DNA of 64,000 nucleotides from Microstegium vimineum (taxonomy: Eukaryota > Streptophyta > Magnoliopsida > Poales > Poaceae). Positions 47,085 to 58,800 of the stretch are shown piece by piece. The stretch is taken from assembly GCA_022036555.1 (NCBI GenBank), contig CM039131.1, forward strand, positions 34,932,138-34,996,137, written 5' to 3'. Made by a program: the position numbers and the translations under genes. The notes beneath the pieces were generated by a model. It did no database searches, was not told where the DNA came from, and saw nothing but the letters and a program-made list of their open reading frames with translations. Positions within the stretch are counted from its first letter, which is position 1, and every line of letters begins with the position of its first letter.

Positions 47085-48001
47085 GTGTGTTTGGTTGGGT
47101 GACCAACCCCTAGCCTGGTCCATTAAAGCCAGTTTTTTGCTGTTTAGTTGCCTGAGAGTGGCCTGGAGCCTGGCTAGAGCTGGTCAAAAGTACCCCTTTA
47201 GCCTGGCCAGGATTGAACGCCACAATCGGTCGTTCTCCTGGAGCCAGGCCTCAGCCAGCTCCTCCCTCCGTTCCTGTCACCTCCCGTGCTCCTCTTCCAC
47301 CCACCGCCAGTCCGCCACCGTTGCTCCTCCTCCTCCCCCGCCGATGTCAGTGCCCTCCTCTCTCGTTCCCGTCACCTCTGCGTCCTCCTCTTCCACCCGC
47401 CGTCGTCGTTGCTCCTCTCCCTCACCTCACCGATGTCGGTGCTCCTCCCCCTGCAGTTCTGGATATTTGCTAAAGACGGCGACCGGTGGAGAGCAGCTGC
47501 AGGCGGTTCACGGCATCGGGCGCAACTGCGGCGGACGACTGTGGTGGCCTTGTCGGCCACAGCACAATGGCGGTTCGTGTCCTATCAGAGGTGCTCATCC
47601 TCATCTCTCCGCCGACACCGATGCTCCTCCCCCCGCCGGGGCTCCTCCTCCCCATCCCCCCGTTGGTGCTCCTCCTTCCCTCGTTGCTTGTCGTGCTCGC
47701 TCTGCTGCTGCGGTGTACTCGTTGCTCGTCGTGCTCGCTGCCTTGCTCGATCTGCTGCTGCGGTGTACTGTGCTCACCGCCCACTAAGTGTTCGATGAAA
47801 TGTCTCAAAGGAGGTAATGTTATCGATTCATAGAAGAGGTGACCATATCAAAACAAACCAAACAACCAAATACATTCTAGTACTAGCCAGACATAGCACG
47901 TGCAACCAAACAAGTCCATCTTAGCTTGCTAGGGACAGGCTTCGTCTAGCCTGACTTAGTTTTGCTAGCCAGGTTCGTCTAGGAAACAAACCGAACACAC
48001 C
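47085..48001. mobile_element. Inverted-repeat element of ~0.9 kb with GC-rich interior
   Basis: The left GTGTGTTTGGTTGGG and the inverted right GGTGTGTTCGGTTTGTTTCC are of the same type as the preceding MITE. Sub-terminal CTAGCCTGG / CCAGGCTAG words add to the symmetry. The interior (47240-47790) is rich in CTCCTC, CGCCG and GTGCTCCTC repeats and gives long ORFs in several frames, none recognisable. It may be captured sequence. Confidence 0.55.
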
Positions 48002-48843
48002 TATGCCACACGGCCATATGAGAGACACCACTGAGAACCAGCGCGAGAGGTGGGACAAAAAAAAATGCATTGAAAATCCATCCCCGCCCGCATAAAATCC
48101 AGTTATTGGCTAGTTAACGGTACGTACGACCCGATAAGGCACGGGCCCGGTTGGCACCAGTAGGATGTCGTGCCACCCACAATGCTCAATCTGAGGCTTA
48201 GGCACAACACCGTACAAGTTTGGCCATGTCATGCTGGCTCGGTAAACTTGATAGGTCCAATGGGTTATGCCACCAAAAAAGAAAAAAAAAAAACACAAGC
48301 CATGCGTGGTCTTGTTCTTCCATGAACATGTTGGCTTACTCCTACTCCCAAAAGACGAAGAAGGGTCAAGGGAGATCCCCACATGAAAATGCAGAGCAAG
48401 GAGACAGAACACCTACTTCATTCACAACCCCTGCATGGATCCATGCCAGTATTTGCTCCACCAGTCCACCCCCACTCAGCTCACATCCACAAGTAATATC
48501 CACTATATATGCCCACATGTTGACAGTGTAGAACGCTAAATCTACAGACGGGGAGACAAGGTCATGTACAAATAACAGCCAGAAGATAATTTACCATTCT
48601 ACCAAAGAAAACCATCGCTAGCTTTCCGTTGGAGCCAGAGCAAACACCAAATTGACACGGACGAGCCCAGAAAGACTTCATTCCATGGTAAGCTTCATAT
48701 TGCAAATGCCTGAACACTGACTGTAACACAAGTAGGTCCACTCGACCACTCCCCTCGCAACGACATGAAGTCACATTCCACTAAACCTCCAAAGCCAAAT
48801 CGGTCTTCGCAGCCCGGATGGATTAAACAAGCGCGCTAGCACT
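48002..48843. other. Intergenic DNA, nothing recognised
   Basis: No domain-bearing ORF, terminal repeat or RNA gene could be supported. Confidence 0.5.
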
Positions 48844-49263
48844 AAGAGCGACTCTAAGAGACATGCTATTTCTAGTTTTGAATCCAGTTTAGACAATTTG
48901 AGCAATAAAATTGACTCCAAGAGATATTATCTCTGACTTTCTAAAATACACAGTGGACTATCCCATCTGTTCCGCTAGCCAAAGATAGCAAGCTGGCGGC
49001 CTCTCCGTGCTGATTTCACGGTGTTCCTGTGACACGTGCACATGCAACGGTGGCCAGAATGAGATCACATGTCGATGGCTGGAGGACAAGGTCGTGTCGC
49101 TGTTGAACAAAAATAGCTGGACAGACGATGTATCAAGTTTCGACTATGAAAATACAAAGGCTGTCGCAGAACCTTGTATTCTTTTAGAAGATTTTATTTT
49201 AGACAATAGCTAAATCATAAATATACAAATCAATTTTTAGCTAATTTTTTGGAGTTGCTCTAA
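48844..49263. mobile_element. MITE with AAGAGCGACTC terminus
   Basis: The left end AAGAGCGACTCTAAGAGA and the inverted right end TTTAGAGCAACTCCAAAAAA form a TIR typical of Mutator-like MITEs in grasses. The interior is about 400 bases and non-coding. No 9-base duplication was recognised. Confidence 0.55.
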
Positions 49264-49634
49264 ACACTTCTTTACACAGTAATAAAGGGGAAAGAGAGGA
49301 TTCTAGCGGTGTACTATGACAGTTTTGACAAGCAACTCGGGGCACTTCTGGAGCATATTTATTAGGCCGGTCCTAAAATAATTAGGTATCTCATTTTTCA
49401 AAGATTATTTTTTTCTAAATTTAAGTAACTTTATAAAAAATAATATCAACATTTATGTCTTAAATTAATTTACTATAAAAATATATGTTATGATTATTTT
49501 GTTTCAGTATATGCTAGTTTTTGCTTAAACAGTTAAACTTAAAAACTTCTAATGTTTAAAGATAATGTAGATCATATAGCTGCAACGCGTCGAGCGAATT
49601 TAGCGAACAATCAGGTAGCCTCTATTGACTATTA

Positions 49635-49819
49635 GGCCAGTCTTAATGATGTTTTATTTAAGTTTCATAAATATTAAATATGTTGATGTGAAATTGTATT
49701 AATGAAGAGAGATATGATGAGAGTTTCATGAGATTAGAGAAAATTTCATAGATGAAACTCCTATGTACTGTTTCTAAAATTTAATTGTGTCTGTGCCATG
49801 AAACTTATTGAGGATGACC
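49635..49819. mobile_element. PIF/Harbinger-like MITE, copy 2
   Basis: 185 bases from GGCCAGTCTTAATGATGTTT to GAGGATGACC, flanked by TTA (49632-49634 and 49820-49822). It has the same length and same internal words (GATATGATGAGAGTTTCATG) as copy 1 at 45316. Confidence 0.8.
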
Positions 49820-49822
49820 TTA

Positions 49823-50777
49823 GTATTTGATCGGAGCGACATACTTCCCATGTCACGAAACTGAGCGAAATGTGTTTTTTTTGTCTTCTTCCCCAAAAAA
49901 ACATGACAGGTGGCAATTGCAATAGCATGGCAGCGACACACATCCTTTTCGTGTGCGCTTTACGTCAGTGGTAGCTAGGCCCAGCTTCGCCATGAGTAGG
50001 TCGGCCAGACCTGTGCCTTCCGATCCAAGTCCAGTCACCGGATCGCAGGATAGGAAATTCTTTCTGGCTCCCAAGATACTCCTACTGCTATATGCAGACA
50101 AGTAGTGGCATCACCAAATTCAAAAGGCCAAAGCTCACGCACTCGCTTCGTCTCCGCTGATATGGATCGGTTTCCCCGGCTACAGCTGCAGCCTGCAGGA
50201 GATGCTCGCTGATGGATGATGATGCAGTGTCCTGGCCAGTGGCCACTGGGAGTGCCAATCCGTGGTTGCTGATACTGGCCAGGATAGTGCTGCTGGAGGA
50301 CCGATCGAGCAGAACCATAATAAGAGTGGATCGTGGAGGCAGCTCGGACAGGCTTGAACAATACTATGCGATCGATCGTGAGCGACGATTAAACAAGGCA
50401 TCCAAACGTACTAGTTTGAAAACTCAGGGCTACCTGCAGAGAGGGTCTCACATGAACCGACACCGTACCGATCAGAATCCATTTGCGATGATTTTGACAG
50501 CACGTCTCGCACTCGCTACCAAAAACAAAAGCAAGCAAGTTCAGTAGTACAGTTACAGTATACACGCTCAGAGATCACAAAAATGATTCGAGTATTCATC
50601 CATCTTTTGTCTTACCTACAAAGTTTAGGTGCACCGCCGGTCGACAAAATTCCTCTAATCAAATGTTTCAATGTACTACTATTCGGTTGTTAAGTGCGCA
50701 GTTGCAAGCTGCAAATTTGCAATGCTAGAACGGAAATCACAAGTACAACATAGAGCAACCAAAGAGGATGGCGGCGG
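49823..50777. other. Intergenic DNA and BTB gene 3' flank
   Basis: The part nearest 50777 is presumably the 3' UTR of the BTB gene. ORFs at 50035-50361 and nearby are short, overlap on both strands and show no domain. The 370 bases before copy 2 (49264-49631) are AT-rich with no feature. Confidence 0.5.
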
Positions 50778-52138
50778 TCAGATGATCGGCGGCGGCGGCG
50801 TCTCCCAGACGTCGAACACGTTCTCCTCGTTGTGCAGGGCGAAGAGGCGGTCGCCGCCGATGGAGAAGTCGCAGATGGCGCCGCCGTGGCTCCGCCGTAG
50901 CGTCGACGTCAGCACGTACTCGGGCCCGCTGAAGACGGAGATGCTGTCGTTCATGGACGAGAAGAGCTGCCCGCCGTGCGTGGCGAGCTTCGGGTAGCAG
51001 CTCTCCTCGCCGGGCACCTTCCGGTTCATCAGTTTGCTCCGGGAGCTCCACCTCACGCCGGCGCCGGCGCCGGCGCCGCGGCCGGTCCGGAGGTCGAGGA
51101 AGCCGAGGTCGTCGTACTGGTTGATGACGCAGACGGAGCGCTCGTCCTCCATGGAGATGGCGTGGAGCACGCGCTTGTCGTCCAGCGACGCGGCCGCGCC
51201 GGCGTCCGACCAGGACCAGGCCACGGTCTTGGCCCGGAAGTCCAGCAGGCCGATGAAACAGTTGTCCGCCTTGGGGAACAGCGTGGCCACCATGAGCGCG
51301 TTAGTGGCGTCCAGCCACTGCAGCTTGTCGGCGTCGCCCAGGGCGCACCCGGGGGCTCGTAGAAGAAGTCGGCCTGCTCGCCCGTGGCGCGGTCCCAGAC
51401 GCCGATGCCGTACTCGTTGAGCCGGCCCTTGCAGCTGGCGAAGACGCTCGAGTCCTGGTCGAACGCCAGCGCGCCGGCGGTGAAGGACTTGGCCTGGCGG
51501 TCGTGCGCGACGCGGAAGCGGTGGCGGATCTCGCCGGAGACCGCGGAGAAGGCGGCCATGCCGCCGTCGCGCTTGCCGAGCCGCTCGCGGGCCGCGATCA
51601 GGAGCGTGGCGGCGTCGAGGTAGGCCGCGTCGTTGACCTGCGAGTGGTCCAGCGACACCGGGCGGCGCTCGTCGAGCATCCAGTTGTACACGCGCACGGC
51701 GCCGCCGTGCGCCACGCAGCACCCGCCGTCGGGCGCCGCGCGGATGGCAGTCCCGTCCCCGGGCGCGCGCCCCGGCACGGACGCCGCGAGGCGGAGGCGG
51801 TCGCCGTCGAACGCGCCCCACCGCGCGGCGCGCACGTGGTCCAGGAGGCCGTAGTAGAGCGCCTCGCGGTAGAGGAGCTTCTCCGGGAGGTGCGGGGGCA
51901 CGTGGAGGCTGCCCGTGCGGAGCAGGTCCAGCAGCACCGCGAAGCAGGCCGGGTTGCGGTCGATGAAGTACTCCGCCACTCCGCCGCACGACGAGGTGGA
52001 CGAGGAGGAGGAGACGTTCCAGGAGGGGTCGAGTAGCGCGCCGAGCATGGAGTCACGGCCGGCGTTGGCGAGCGTGGTGGTGGTCGTCTCGAACACCTGC
52101 CCGCCCACGTTGAACCGCACGCGCCCGCCGGCCGCCAT
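50778..52138 (-). CDS. BTB/POZ (KCTD-type T1) domain protein with beta-propeller-like C-terminus, one apparent frameshift
   Basis: A single exon from MAAGGRVRFNVGGQVFETTT at 52138. The T1/BTB fold spans residues 5-105, with RVRFNVGGQVFETT at its start, YFIDRNPACFAVLLDLLRTG and LLYREALYYGLLD. The remainder has repeated short beta-strand motifs (GGAVRVYNWMLDE, GIGVWDRATGEQADFFYEP, GLLDFRAKTVAWSWSDA, DLGFLDLRTG, ICDFSIGGDRLFALHNEENV, FDVWE), as in the plant BTB family related to Arabidopsis At2g24240. These are thought to be adaptors for cullin-3 ubiquitin ligases; that role is inference. The length is 1361 bases, one short of a full frame. The break is in the run at 51348-51353, around residue 262, and one extra base gives 453 residues. 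High GC is normal for grass single-exon genes. Confidence 0.9.
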
Positions 52139-52361
52139 CGTCGGCGCTCGCCAAGGAAGAAGGAACCGATCCTTATTACACCATCTCCGCTTTGAGCAGC
52201 ATCCAGCTCCCAATCGGCCAATCCCGTGTAGATTCGGCGCCAATTACTGGAGGAATCCGCGGCGAATCCGGTGGGGGATCGAATTGTCGAGCTGCCGCCT
52301 TCGCTGCGCCGTATTGGGCGGTTGGGGGGACGGCGGATTCCGCCAATTACTAGTAGCCGTG

Positions 52362-52368
52362 TTTTATA
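52362..52368 (-). promoter_or_regulatory. TATA box of the BTB gene
   Basis: The minus strand reads CGTATAAAACAC about 225 bases upstream of the ATG. This implies a start near 52335 and a leader of roughly 200 bases. Confidence 0.55.
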
Positions 52369-52629
52369 CGAGGTCGGGGCGTGTGTATACAGTACGTGCG
52401 AGCACCAACGGGTTGGTTGGTTGGATCGGATGGCTGCCTCGGCTGGATTTATGGCGTAACGGCAGCGCTGAGGCGAGGGGGATGAGGGAGAGGAGACGGA
52501 GGACGGGAGGGATAGCGAGCGTCGAGCGAGGCAGGTAGCAGGCGAGCGTCGCTTTGGCGTGAAGACGGCGCTTGATTGGAAGGACAAGGGCCAAGGCAAA
52601 GTCGCAAGAAAGTTCCCAGTCGCCAGCGC

Positions 52630-54719
52630 AGCGGCGGGGCCGGGTTTCTAGGCGCGGTTCCATTTTGTTTTTTTTAATCAAGGTGCCATTTTGTTTTGTA
52701 GGAAGATATAAAAATATTAAGTCATATTAGTTCTTTTTTTTTTGCGAACAATCATACTAGTTCAACCGAAACACGAGTGACTGAAAATTCTGTTTGTCCC
52801 TAACTTGTGTTTGTGGTACTGAGACCAGCAAATCGTGAGTGTCAGAAAATTTCTGTCTCAATTTTTTTGGTTATTATTGTAATCTTTTGTCCTAAAACTA
52901 TGGCCGAATTTGAATTGGAGCTTCTAAAGTTTAGTCACCTGAATTTAGTTTTTTAGTTACTTTAGAGTCAAATACTATAACTATTAAATGACCCACCGTT
53001 CTCTCTAGGTATTTTAAAATGATTAAAGGGACTAAACTATTTAGAAAGAGGCTAAAATTTATTTAGGAGCACAAATTAAACCCGGCCTAGAACTAAAAGT
53101 GATCTTGCTACGCTGCGCGTCGAGTCAACGATTCTGAACAAGGAAGATGGAGCTCGTCAAGTCGTCGTTGTGAATAGAGGCAGAGCCGCCCACTTATCAA
53201 TCCCACCGCCCGCCGGCCTGTTAGCTGCAACCGTGCAACCGCCCGAAGGTGGTCACGGACTGGTAGGCGCGCAACTCACACACAGGACTGACCTCACTTC
53301 ACGTCGTCGCACTAGGCAGGCACTCGCAGAGCAGAGCATCGTGAGTGCCGCCGGGTGACGTGCGGGTCCCGACCCCGCGCGGTCGGCCTCCGTGCTTGCT
53401 CGGTGCTCCGACGTCCGACCGGAAGTCAAGCCTGCCCTCTCCAATCATCGGCGCCGGCGAATCATCCGGCCTCGTTTCGCGCGCTTCTCTTCTCTAATCC
53501 CGCCGCTGAGGCGCTGACCTGACAGTGTGTGTCCGTGTCCGGACTCTCGAGTGTGCCATGTCTCTGCCAGTCTGCCTCCTTTTCCTCGTTCCTGCCTTGC
53601 TCATTCGCGGTCGCCGGGTAGGCTTGTGCTTGTCGGTCGGGGGGGACTCGGGGAGTCGGGGGTGGTCAGCGGCAATAGGTGGGCTGGAAACGGCGCTGCG
53701 GGCGAACCGGTGCGTGGCGCGTTTGGTTTCCTGTGTTCTGCACGGCTAGTTGTTGCGTTGGGGCTGGGGGCTTCTGGCGTCGGCCGGTGGATACCCCGTG
53801 CGACGGTATCACGGTAATGGTAATGGCGGCCGCGAAACGCTTCTGTGGTTCAGGTCTGGTCTTCAGGAAGATGCTGGGATGGACTCGATTCATGTGCATG
53901 TTCACAGCCCGGAACTCGCCATTGCCTGGACTCACTGACTCAGGTGGACACGCCCGTACATATACCAAAAAAACATATTTCCTCTGTTATTATCCCAAAA
54001 ATGGTCCACATTTGATCAATCAAATTTCTAGTGAACTGTATACTCCAAATCAGTTTAGTGACTATTTGGTACAACTTACAAAATAGTTGTACCAAATAGC
54101 TTATGTGATTTGTTTACAAAATCATTAGACACTAAGACATAAGCTATTGTGATTTTTTTTGTCAAACATCTATTTCAAAATAGCTTCATGGGTGAATTGT
54201 TTTTTCTCTTCTCTCACTAAGACATAAGTTGTGATGAAGCTAAAAATAATAGCTTATTTCGGTTTTCTCCCTCATTTCTCTCTCACCCATACATAAAGTT
54301 GTTGGTGGAGCTATTTTGTCAAACAATTTTTCCAAAAAAACTAAACTTCACCTAGAAAAGTTATTTATAAAACTATTAAAAAAACAGTTTCACTAATGAA
54401 AATGAACTATACCAAACAATCCATTTATTATAAAAATACTTTCATAATTAATCTAATATTATCTATTCAATATTACAAATATTAACAATTTTTTATCTAT
54501 AATTTGTTAAATTTATATAAGATACTAAAACCATTCTTAGGGGTTAGGGGATGGAGAGAGTACTTCGATGTCCGGTCCTTGTATGAGAGAAAAGCGTCAT
54601 GGAGGTTGACAGACACAATACGGTAGAACACTAACCAGCCGCTGCACGTACGAGAGATGCGGTTCATTAAGGAGTCTCCCCATATCTCAAGCGGAACAAA
54701 TGCTTATATATAATTCTTT
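52630..54719. other. Intergenic DNA, no supported gene
   Basis: 52700-53090 is AT-rich with words such as GGGACTAAACTATT seen in grass MITEs. 53100-53960 is GC-rich. Its longest ORF (53679-54086) runs into AT-rich repeat DNA and has no domain. The rest is AT-rich. Confidence 0.5.
54062..54099. repeat. Perfect 15-base inverted repeat with 8-base loop
   Basis: CTATTTGGTACAACT (54062-54076), TACAAAAT, then AGTTGTACCAAATAG (54085-54099). Degenerate versions of the arm recur to about 54420 (for example AACTATACCAAACAATCC), suggesting a damaged inverted-repeat element. Confidence 0.85.
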
Positions 54720-55048
54720 CCGTAAATCTAATCAAACTGAAAAAAACAAGATACTCATATGTTCATAAATCTAGTTAGACTTTTTTAAAAAATCATATAA
54801 CTTCTAAAAAACGAAATATAGGGCGGAAAGAATAAGATTCAATACAAAATTGCAAGCTTGGGAGGGGGGGGGGGGCAGTAAGTCAAGTTACAAGACAAAT
54901 CAGGGAAAAGAAAATTAGGGAGATCATTTATTTTTTCCCCGAAAGGGAGGGGGAATCACGTATGATACTACAAACTTGGAGTACCTTTCTTTTGCAACAT
55001 TCGCTTCATAACAGGAATATATTTTTGTTTGCCAGCAGATACTCATAT
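54720..55048. repeat. Copy B of the PDS5 3' flank
   Basis: Same orientation as 1-345 and alignable throughout. It ends at TTGTTTGCCAGCAGATA, after which the two copies diverge. It has a longer G run (near 54863) and small indels. No PDS5 exon sequence accompanies it. Confidence 0.75.
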
Positions 55049-56878
55049 GTTCATTGATCGTCACTGGCATCCTGATGACTATTGAAGATATGAACTGAAG
55101 CATCAGTCCTGGAAGAAAATGCTACTCTTCAATCTTCATCGCGGAATGAATACAGAGCAACAAGAAATCATAGTTATTCATTAATCTATGTTTTTTCTTA
55201 CCTCCGCCAAATAGATCCAGTCGCTGACCGCCCATATGTGGCGGTGGTGCGCTCGCCCGGCGGCATCCGGCTTTCCTGCGGGTGCAGGTGCGTGGCGACG
55301 GTGGCCTTCGCGCGATCTCGCGTCTCCCAACTCAACCTGCGCAAAAATAACCGAGAACTAAGAATCGAACCAAAATAACCGGAACCAAAACCAAAACCGA
55401 ACTAACCGAAACCGAAGATTTCGGTTCCTAAATCGGTTCCTAGTTCAAACTAACCGAAATAAGTAGGGGGCTCAGTTAACCGAAATAACCAAATTAGTTG
55501 ATAAGGCCCAGTAACAAGAAGGAGAAGGCCCAGCCCAACAGACATAGGTATATAAATAACCTATCTAAACCCTAGTCCACAATCCCCACCCAACTCACTC
55601 GGCATCCCTCCCAGCCGGTAGCCACCACTCGGCATCCCTCCTAGGATCCCATCCGCCACCTGCCACCAGCTCCCGATGCAGCGGCTCCTCCTTCTGGTCG
55701 AAGCCCCACGACGTGACCCTAGCTCCCTCACGCGCCGCTACTCTCCCCTGCATCCCCAGCCTCTGCTCCCTCTCTAGTCTCTAGCACGGCGAGGCGGCAT
55801 GAGTCCAAGCCGTCGGCGCCTACAGTCGGCGGCGGCGGACCTCTTGCAGCTAGCGGCGGTGGTGCCCGGTGTTGTCGGCGACGGCGTACCTCCTGCAGAC
55901 GCTCCTAGCGGCGGTGGTGCCCCCTACGGCGCGCGGAGTGGAGGTCCTAAGGCAGTTGTCCTCCCGCGACGACACGAGCTCTCTCTCCAGTGGCCTTGGA
56001 TCTATTTTTTTGTTGATTTTGTCTATCGATTTGTGTTCTTTGGATGCTCGATTTTGAATCGGCTAGTTCGGTCATAACCAAAGCCGAACCAAAAATAACT
56101 GAAACCGAATTTCTTTGTTCTCACTTCTTGAAAGAACCGATCGATTAGCAGTTTGTAGGCAACAATGACAGCTACTACACGATAGACATGTTGTTGTTCG
56201 TGTGCTACCTCCACATTGAGGAGCTCCTGCTACCATGGATGTAGGTGAACGCCTTCATGGTGGGGCCGCATCTCTTCCCTCCCCGTTCATGGATCGCATG
56301 TGTGATTTGAGCATGCGCAATTTGAGCCACCGCGTGAGGAGCGCAGGGGAAGGCATACCGACCGAGAATGCGATGATTGCGGGGCAAGCAGCAGGGGATC
56401 GCCGGAGAAGTCACGGTCGGGGCGATTGGCAGGGGATCGCAGGGGTTTGCGAACCGATGGAGCGATCGATTGGCGCACCAAAACAAATGTCTTACTTTTA
56501 CCCTTGTTAGTTGTGGGAGATTTGCTTTGCTTCCCTGCTCTTTGTTTCCTTGATTTGTTTTATTTCTTTATTACTTGGGTTGCTAGGCGTCCGTTGCTCG
56601 CGAGGGTGTGGGTGCGGGGGTGAGAGGTGGGTGAGAAGCCTCGGACAAATATCGTTTGTGAGCCCTTGGATCTGACTTTGATGTTTCATGAGCCCTTGAT
56701 TTTAACGGAGGTAAATCTCTATGTGTAATTTTCTGGGTGTACGAAGGTTGGATCCCTCAGTAGGGGACGTTTGCGTGGGTGGACATAAATTTATTGAAGA
56801 ATCCATTTATAGTAGAGAAGGGATATGTTGATTTTATACTAAAGCATACCATGTTATATGTTCACTATGGCCCTGTTT
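55049..56878. other. Intergenic DNA with possible promoter-bearing transposon remnant
   Basis: 55330-55490 and 56070-56110 are dense in ACCGAA/TTCGGTT words. Between them TATATAAATAACC (55549-55561) is followed by AAACCCTAG and a C-rich leader to an ATG at 55799. That ATG opens a 92-codon ORF with no recognisable domain. This may be the 5' end of a decayed DNA transposon or a lost gene. Neither can be shown. Confidence 0.45.
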
Positions 56879-57295
56879 GGATCACTCTAGCTCGGCTAGA
56901 GGTAGAGGTTAGAGTTAGTTTGTAAACTAGCTCTAGCTTGTGTTTGGATTGAAGGCTAGTTTGATAATAAATTATTTTTACAAATCATCCAAATATATCC
57001 ATGTGAGATCTTATTTTAAAGTATTTTTTGTAACAAATTTAATGGTGTAATCAGAATTTTATTTGGATGTTTGTTTTGTTAGTTATAATATTTTTTGTAG
57101 TTGCATATGAGGTGGGTCCCACATTTCACCACAGCCAGCCCAAACTAGCTCAAATAATCACCTCTTTGGGGAGCTAATTTTTTGGGGTGGGCTAGTTGCA
57201 ACTAGCTCAATCTAGCTCTCCAGTTTGGATATTTTTGGGCTAGTTGGGTGCAAACTAGCCCAAATTAGCTCTAGCCCTAGGATCCAAACAGGGCC
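56879..57295. mobile_element. MITE with perfect GGCCCTGTTTGGATC termini
   Basis: GGCCCTGTTTGGATC at the left and GGATCCAAACAGGGCC at the right match in inverted orientation over about 15 bases, flanked by TAT on both sides. The 417-base interior is non-coding, with sub-terminal CTAGCTC/GAGCTAG words. The 3-base duplication fits a PIF/Harbinger origin. Confidence 0.85.
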
Positions 57296-57550
57296 TATGT
57301 AAATTTACTCATGTGGAGTCCAATAAAATTAAATTTTATATTTTTTTCTGTGATTTACTATGGTTTTTCGAATATTCAGCTGAAATAAAAAAAAGACAAA
57401 ATCGCCTTTGAAACCGCTTATAACTTGGCTAGGGTGTCAAAATGCACGATTTCAAAGGGAGGTGATTTGCCTGATTTTGGAGTTCAGGGAGGAAAAGCGG
57501 ACTTTCACAAAAGTCGAAGGAGGAAAAATGAACTTCTTCCATTTATATAA

Positions 57551-57743
57551 GGTCGTTCTCAATGAGAGTTTCATGACTCAGTTTCTAACACAGCCATGTT
57601 TTGTAACAGTGTAGAAAAGTTTCATCCCCATGAAACTCTCTCTACTCCCATGAAACTCTCATCATCTCTCTCTTCATCCATACGGTGCCACATCAGCGTA
57701 TTTAATATCCATGAAACTTGATAAAACTCCATTGAGACTAGCC
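57551..57743. mobile_element. PIF/Harbinger-like MITE, copy 3, inverted
   Basis: 193 bases from GGTCGTTCTCAATGAGAGTT to ATTGAGACTAGCC, flanked by TAA (57548-57550 and 57744-57746). Internal words (CCACATCAGCGTATTTAATA) are the reverse complement of those in copies 1 and 2. Confidence 0.8.
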
Positions 57744-57746
57744 TAA

Positions 57747-58800
57747 GCACCGGAAATGGCTCGTTCTGGACAAAGGGAACGAGACCTTATTATATTTCTT
57801 TTTGGGTGTTGTGGGCCTGTAGCGGAAGCCAAGTGAGTTGGAAGGAAGGGCGATGCAGAAGCGTTCATGGACCGCCCAGATGCAAGCGATCGTGGGCTAC
57901 CTAACTGGAAACGTCCCAATTCCACCCAAGGGGCGCGCGACGGAAATTATTTTTGGGTGGTGGACGGGTCCTCCCTGCCACCCCCGTCGACTCATAACAC
58001 GCCCCACAAAGAGCTCTCCTCCCAAAGCTCTCCCCCCCGAAACCATTCTTCAAAACTGTCCCTCCCACCCGTCGAATCCCCTGCGAGCTCGTGATCCCCA
58101 CCCCATCGGAGCACATATGATGTCACCTTCAATGAAGCAACGCATGGCGGAGAGGCTCCTCCGCCTCGCGCTAGACGTAGGGCTAATGCTACCGCCTCCC
58201 AGCCAGGCGAGACATCGCTCGGAGGCACTCTTCGAACACGTTGGTGACGTTCTTCCGCGGGCGCGAGACGCTACACTGACGCGATGGAGGGAGAGCGTGG
58301 AGGAGCAAGGGTGGAGAGGCAGGGCGGAGGAGCGGGAGGCCTCGGACCCCACGAGACGGCGCTCGGAGGCGCTCTTCGAACGTGTCCGCTCGTCCGCAAC
58401 AAGGAAGGGCAGAGGACCGAGAGGCCTCGGAACCTTATCGCCGCAGCCGCCGCCTGAACTTCGACCCATGGGCAGAACTCTTTGTTTTCAGACGGGTGGT
58501 CACCTGCCCGTGGGATTAGGTCTGGAGGGACACGCCGTTGGTGCTCCACGACGTGGGCTTGTGCACGCGCTCGACTTCCCGTCGTACTAGGCAGTCGAGC
58601 CTCATGATGTGACCGAGAGCATTGCCAAGATCCTCCAACCACCCGGCCCCGATCTGTTCATTGAGGATGGATTCCTCGATCTTGCCACCACAGAAAGAGT
58701 TGTCCCGATGGATGGATCTGTTGGCCGAGAGAGGAGGATTGGCGCACGAGTTGGTGGTGCTTGATGTGGTGCGGCCACACGGGGAGTACGAGTTCCCCGT
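57747..58800. other. Intergenic GC-rich DNA, unrecognised ORF
   Basis: A plus-strand ORF of 250 codons (57838-58590) has no recognisable domain. It contains an internal duplicated segment (CGCTCGGAGGC-CTCTTCGAAC at about 58217 and 58361). A second frame continues to 58765. It may be a transposon-captured or decayed gene. The evidence is too weak to call it coding. Confidence 0.35.

Noticed and set aside
46963..47787. 274-codon plus-strand ORF
   Set aside because: It begins in a duplicated 25-base repeat and runs through low-complexity CTCCTC sequence inside a transposon-like element. Three frames are open in parallel.
51503..52599. Plus-strand and alternative minus-strand ORFs over the BTB gene
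   Set aside because: GC-driven shadows. Only the frame with the T1 domain has family similarity.
57838..58590. 250-codon plus-strand ORF
   Set aside because: No recognisable domain, arginine/proline-rich GC bias product, and a competing long ORF on the other strand. Kept only as an intergenic note.
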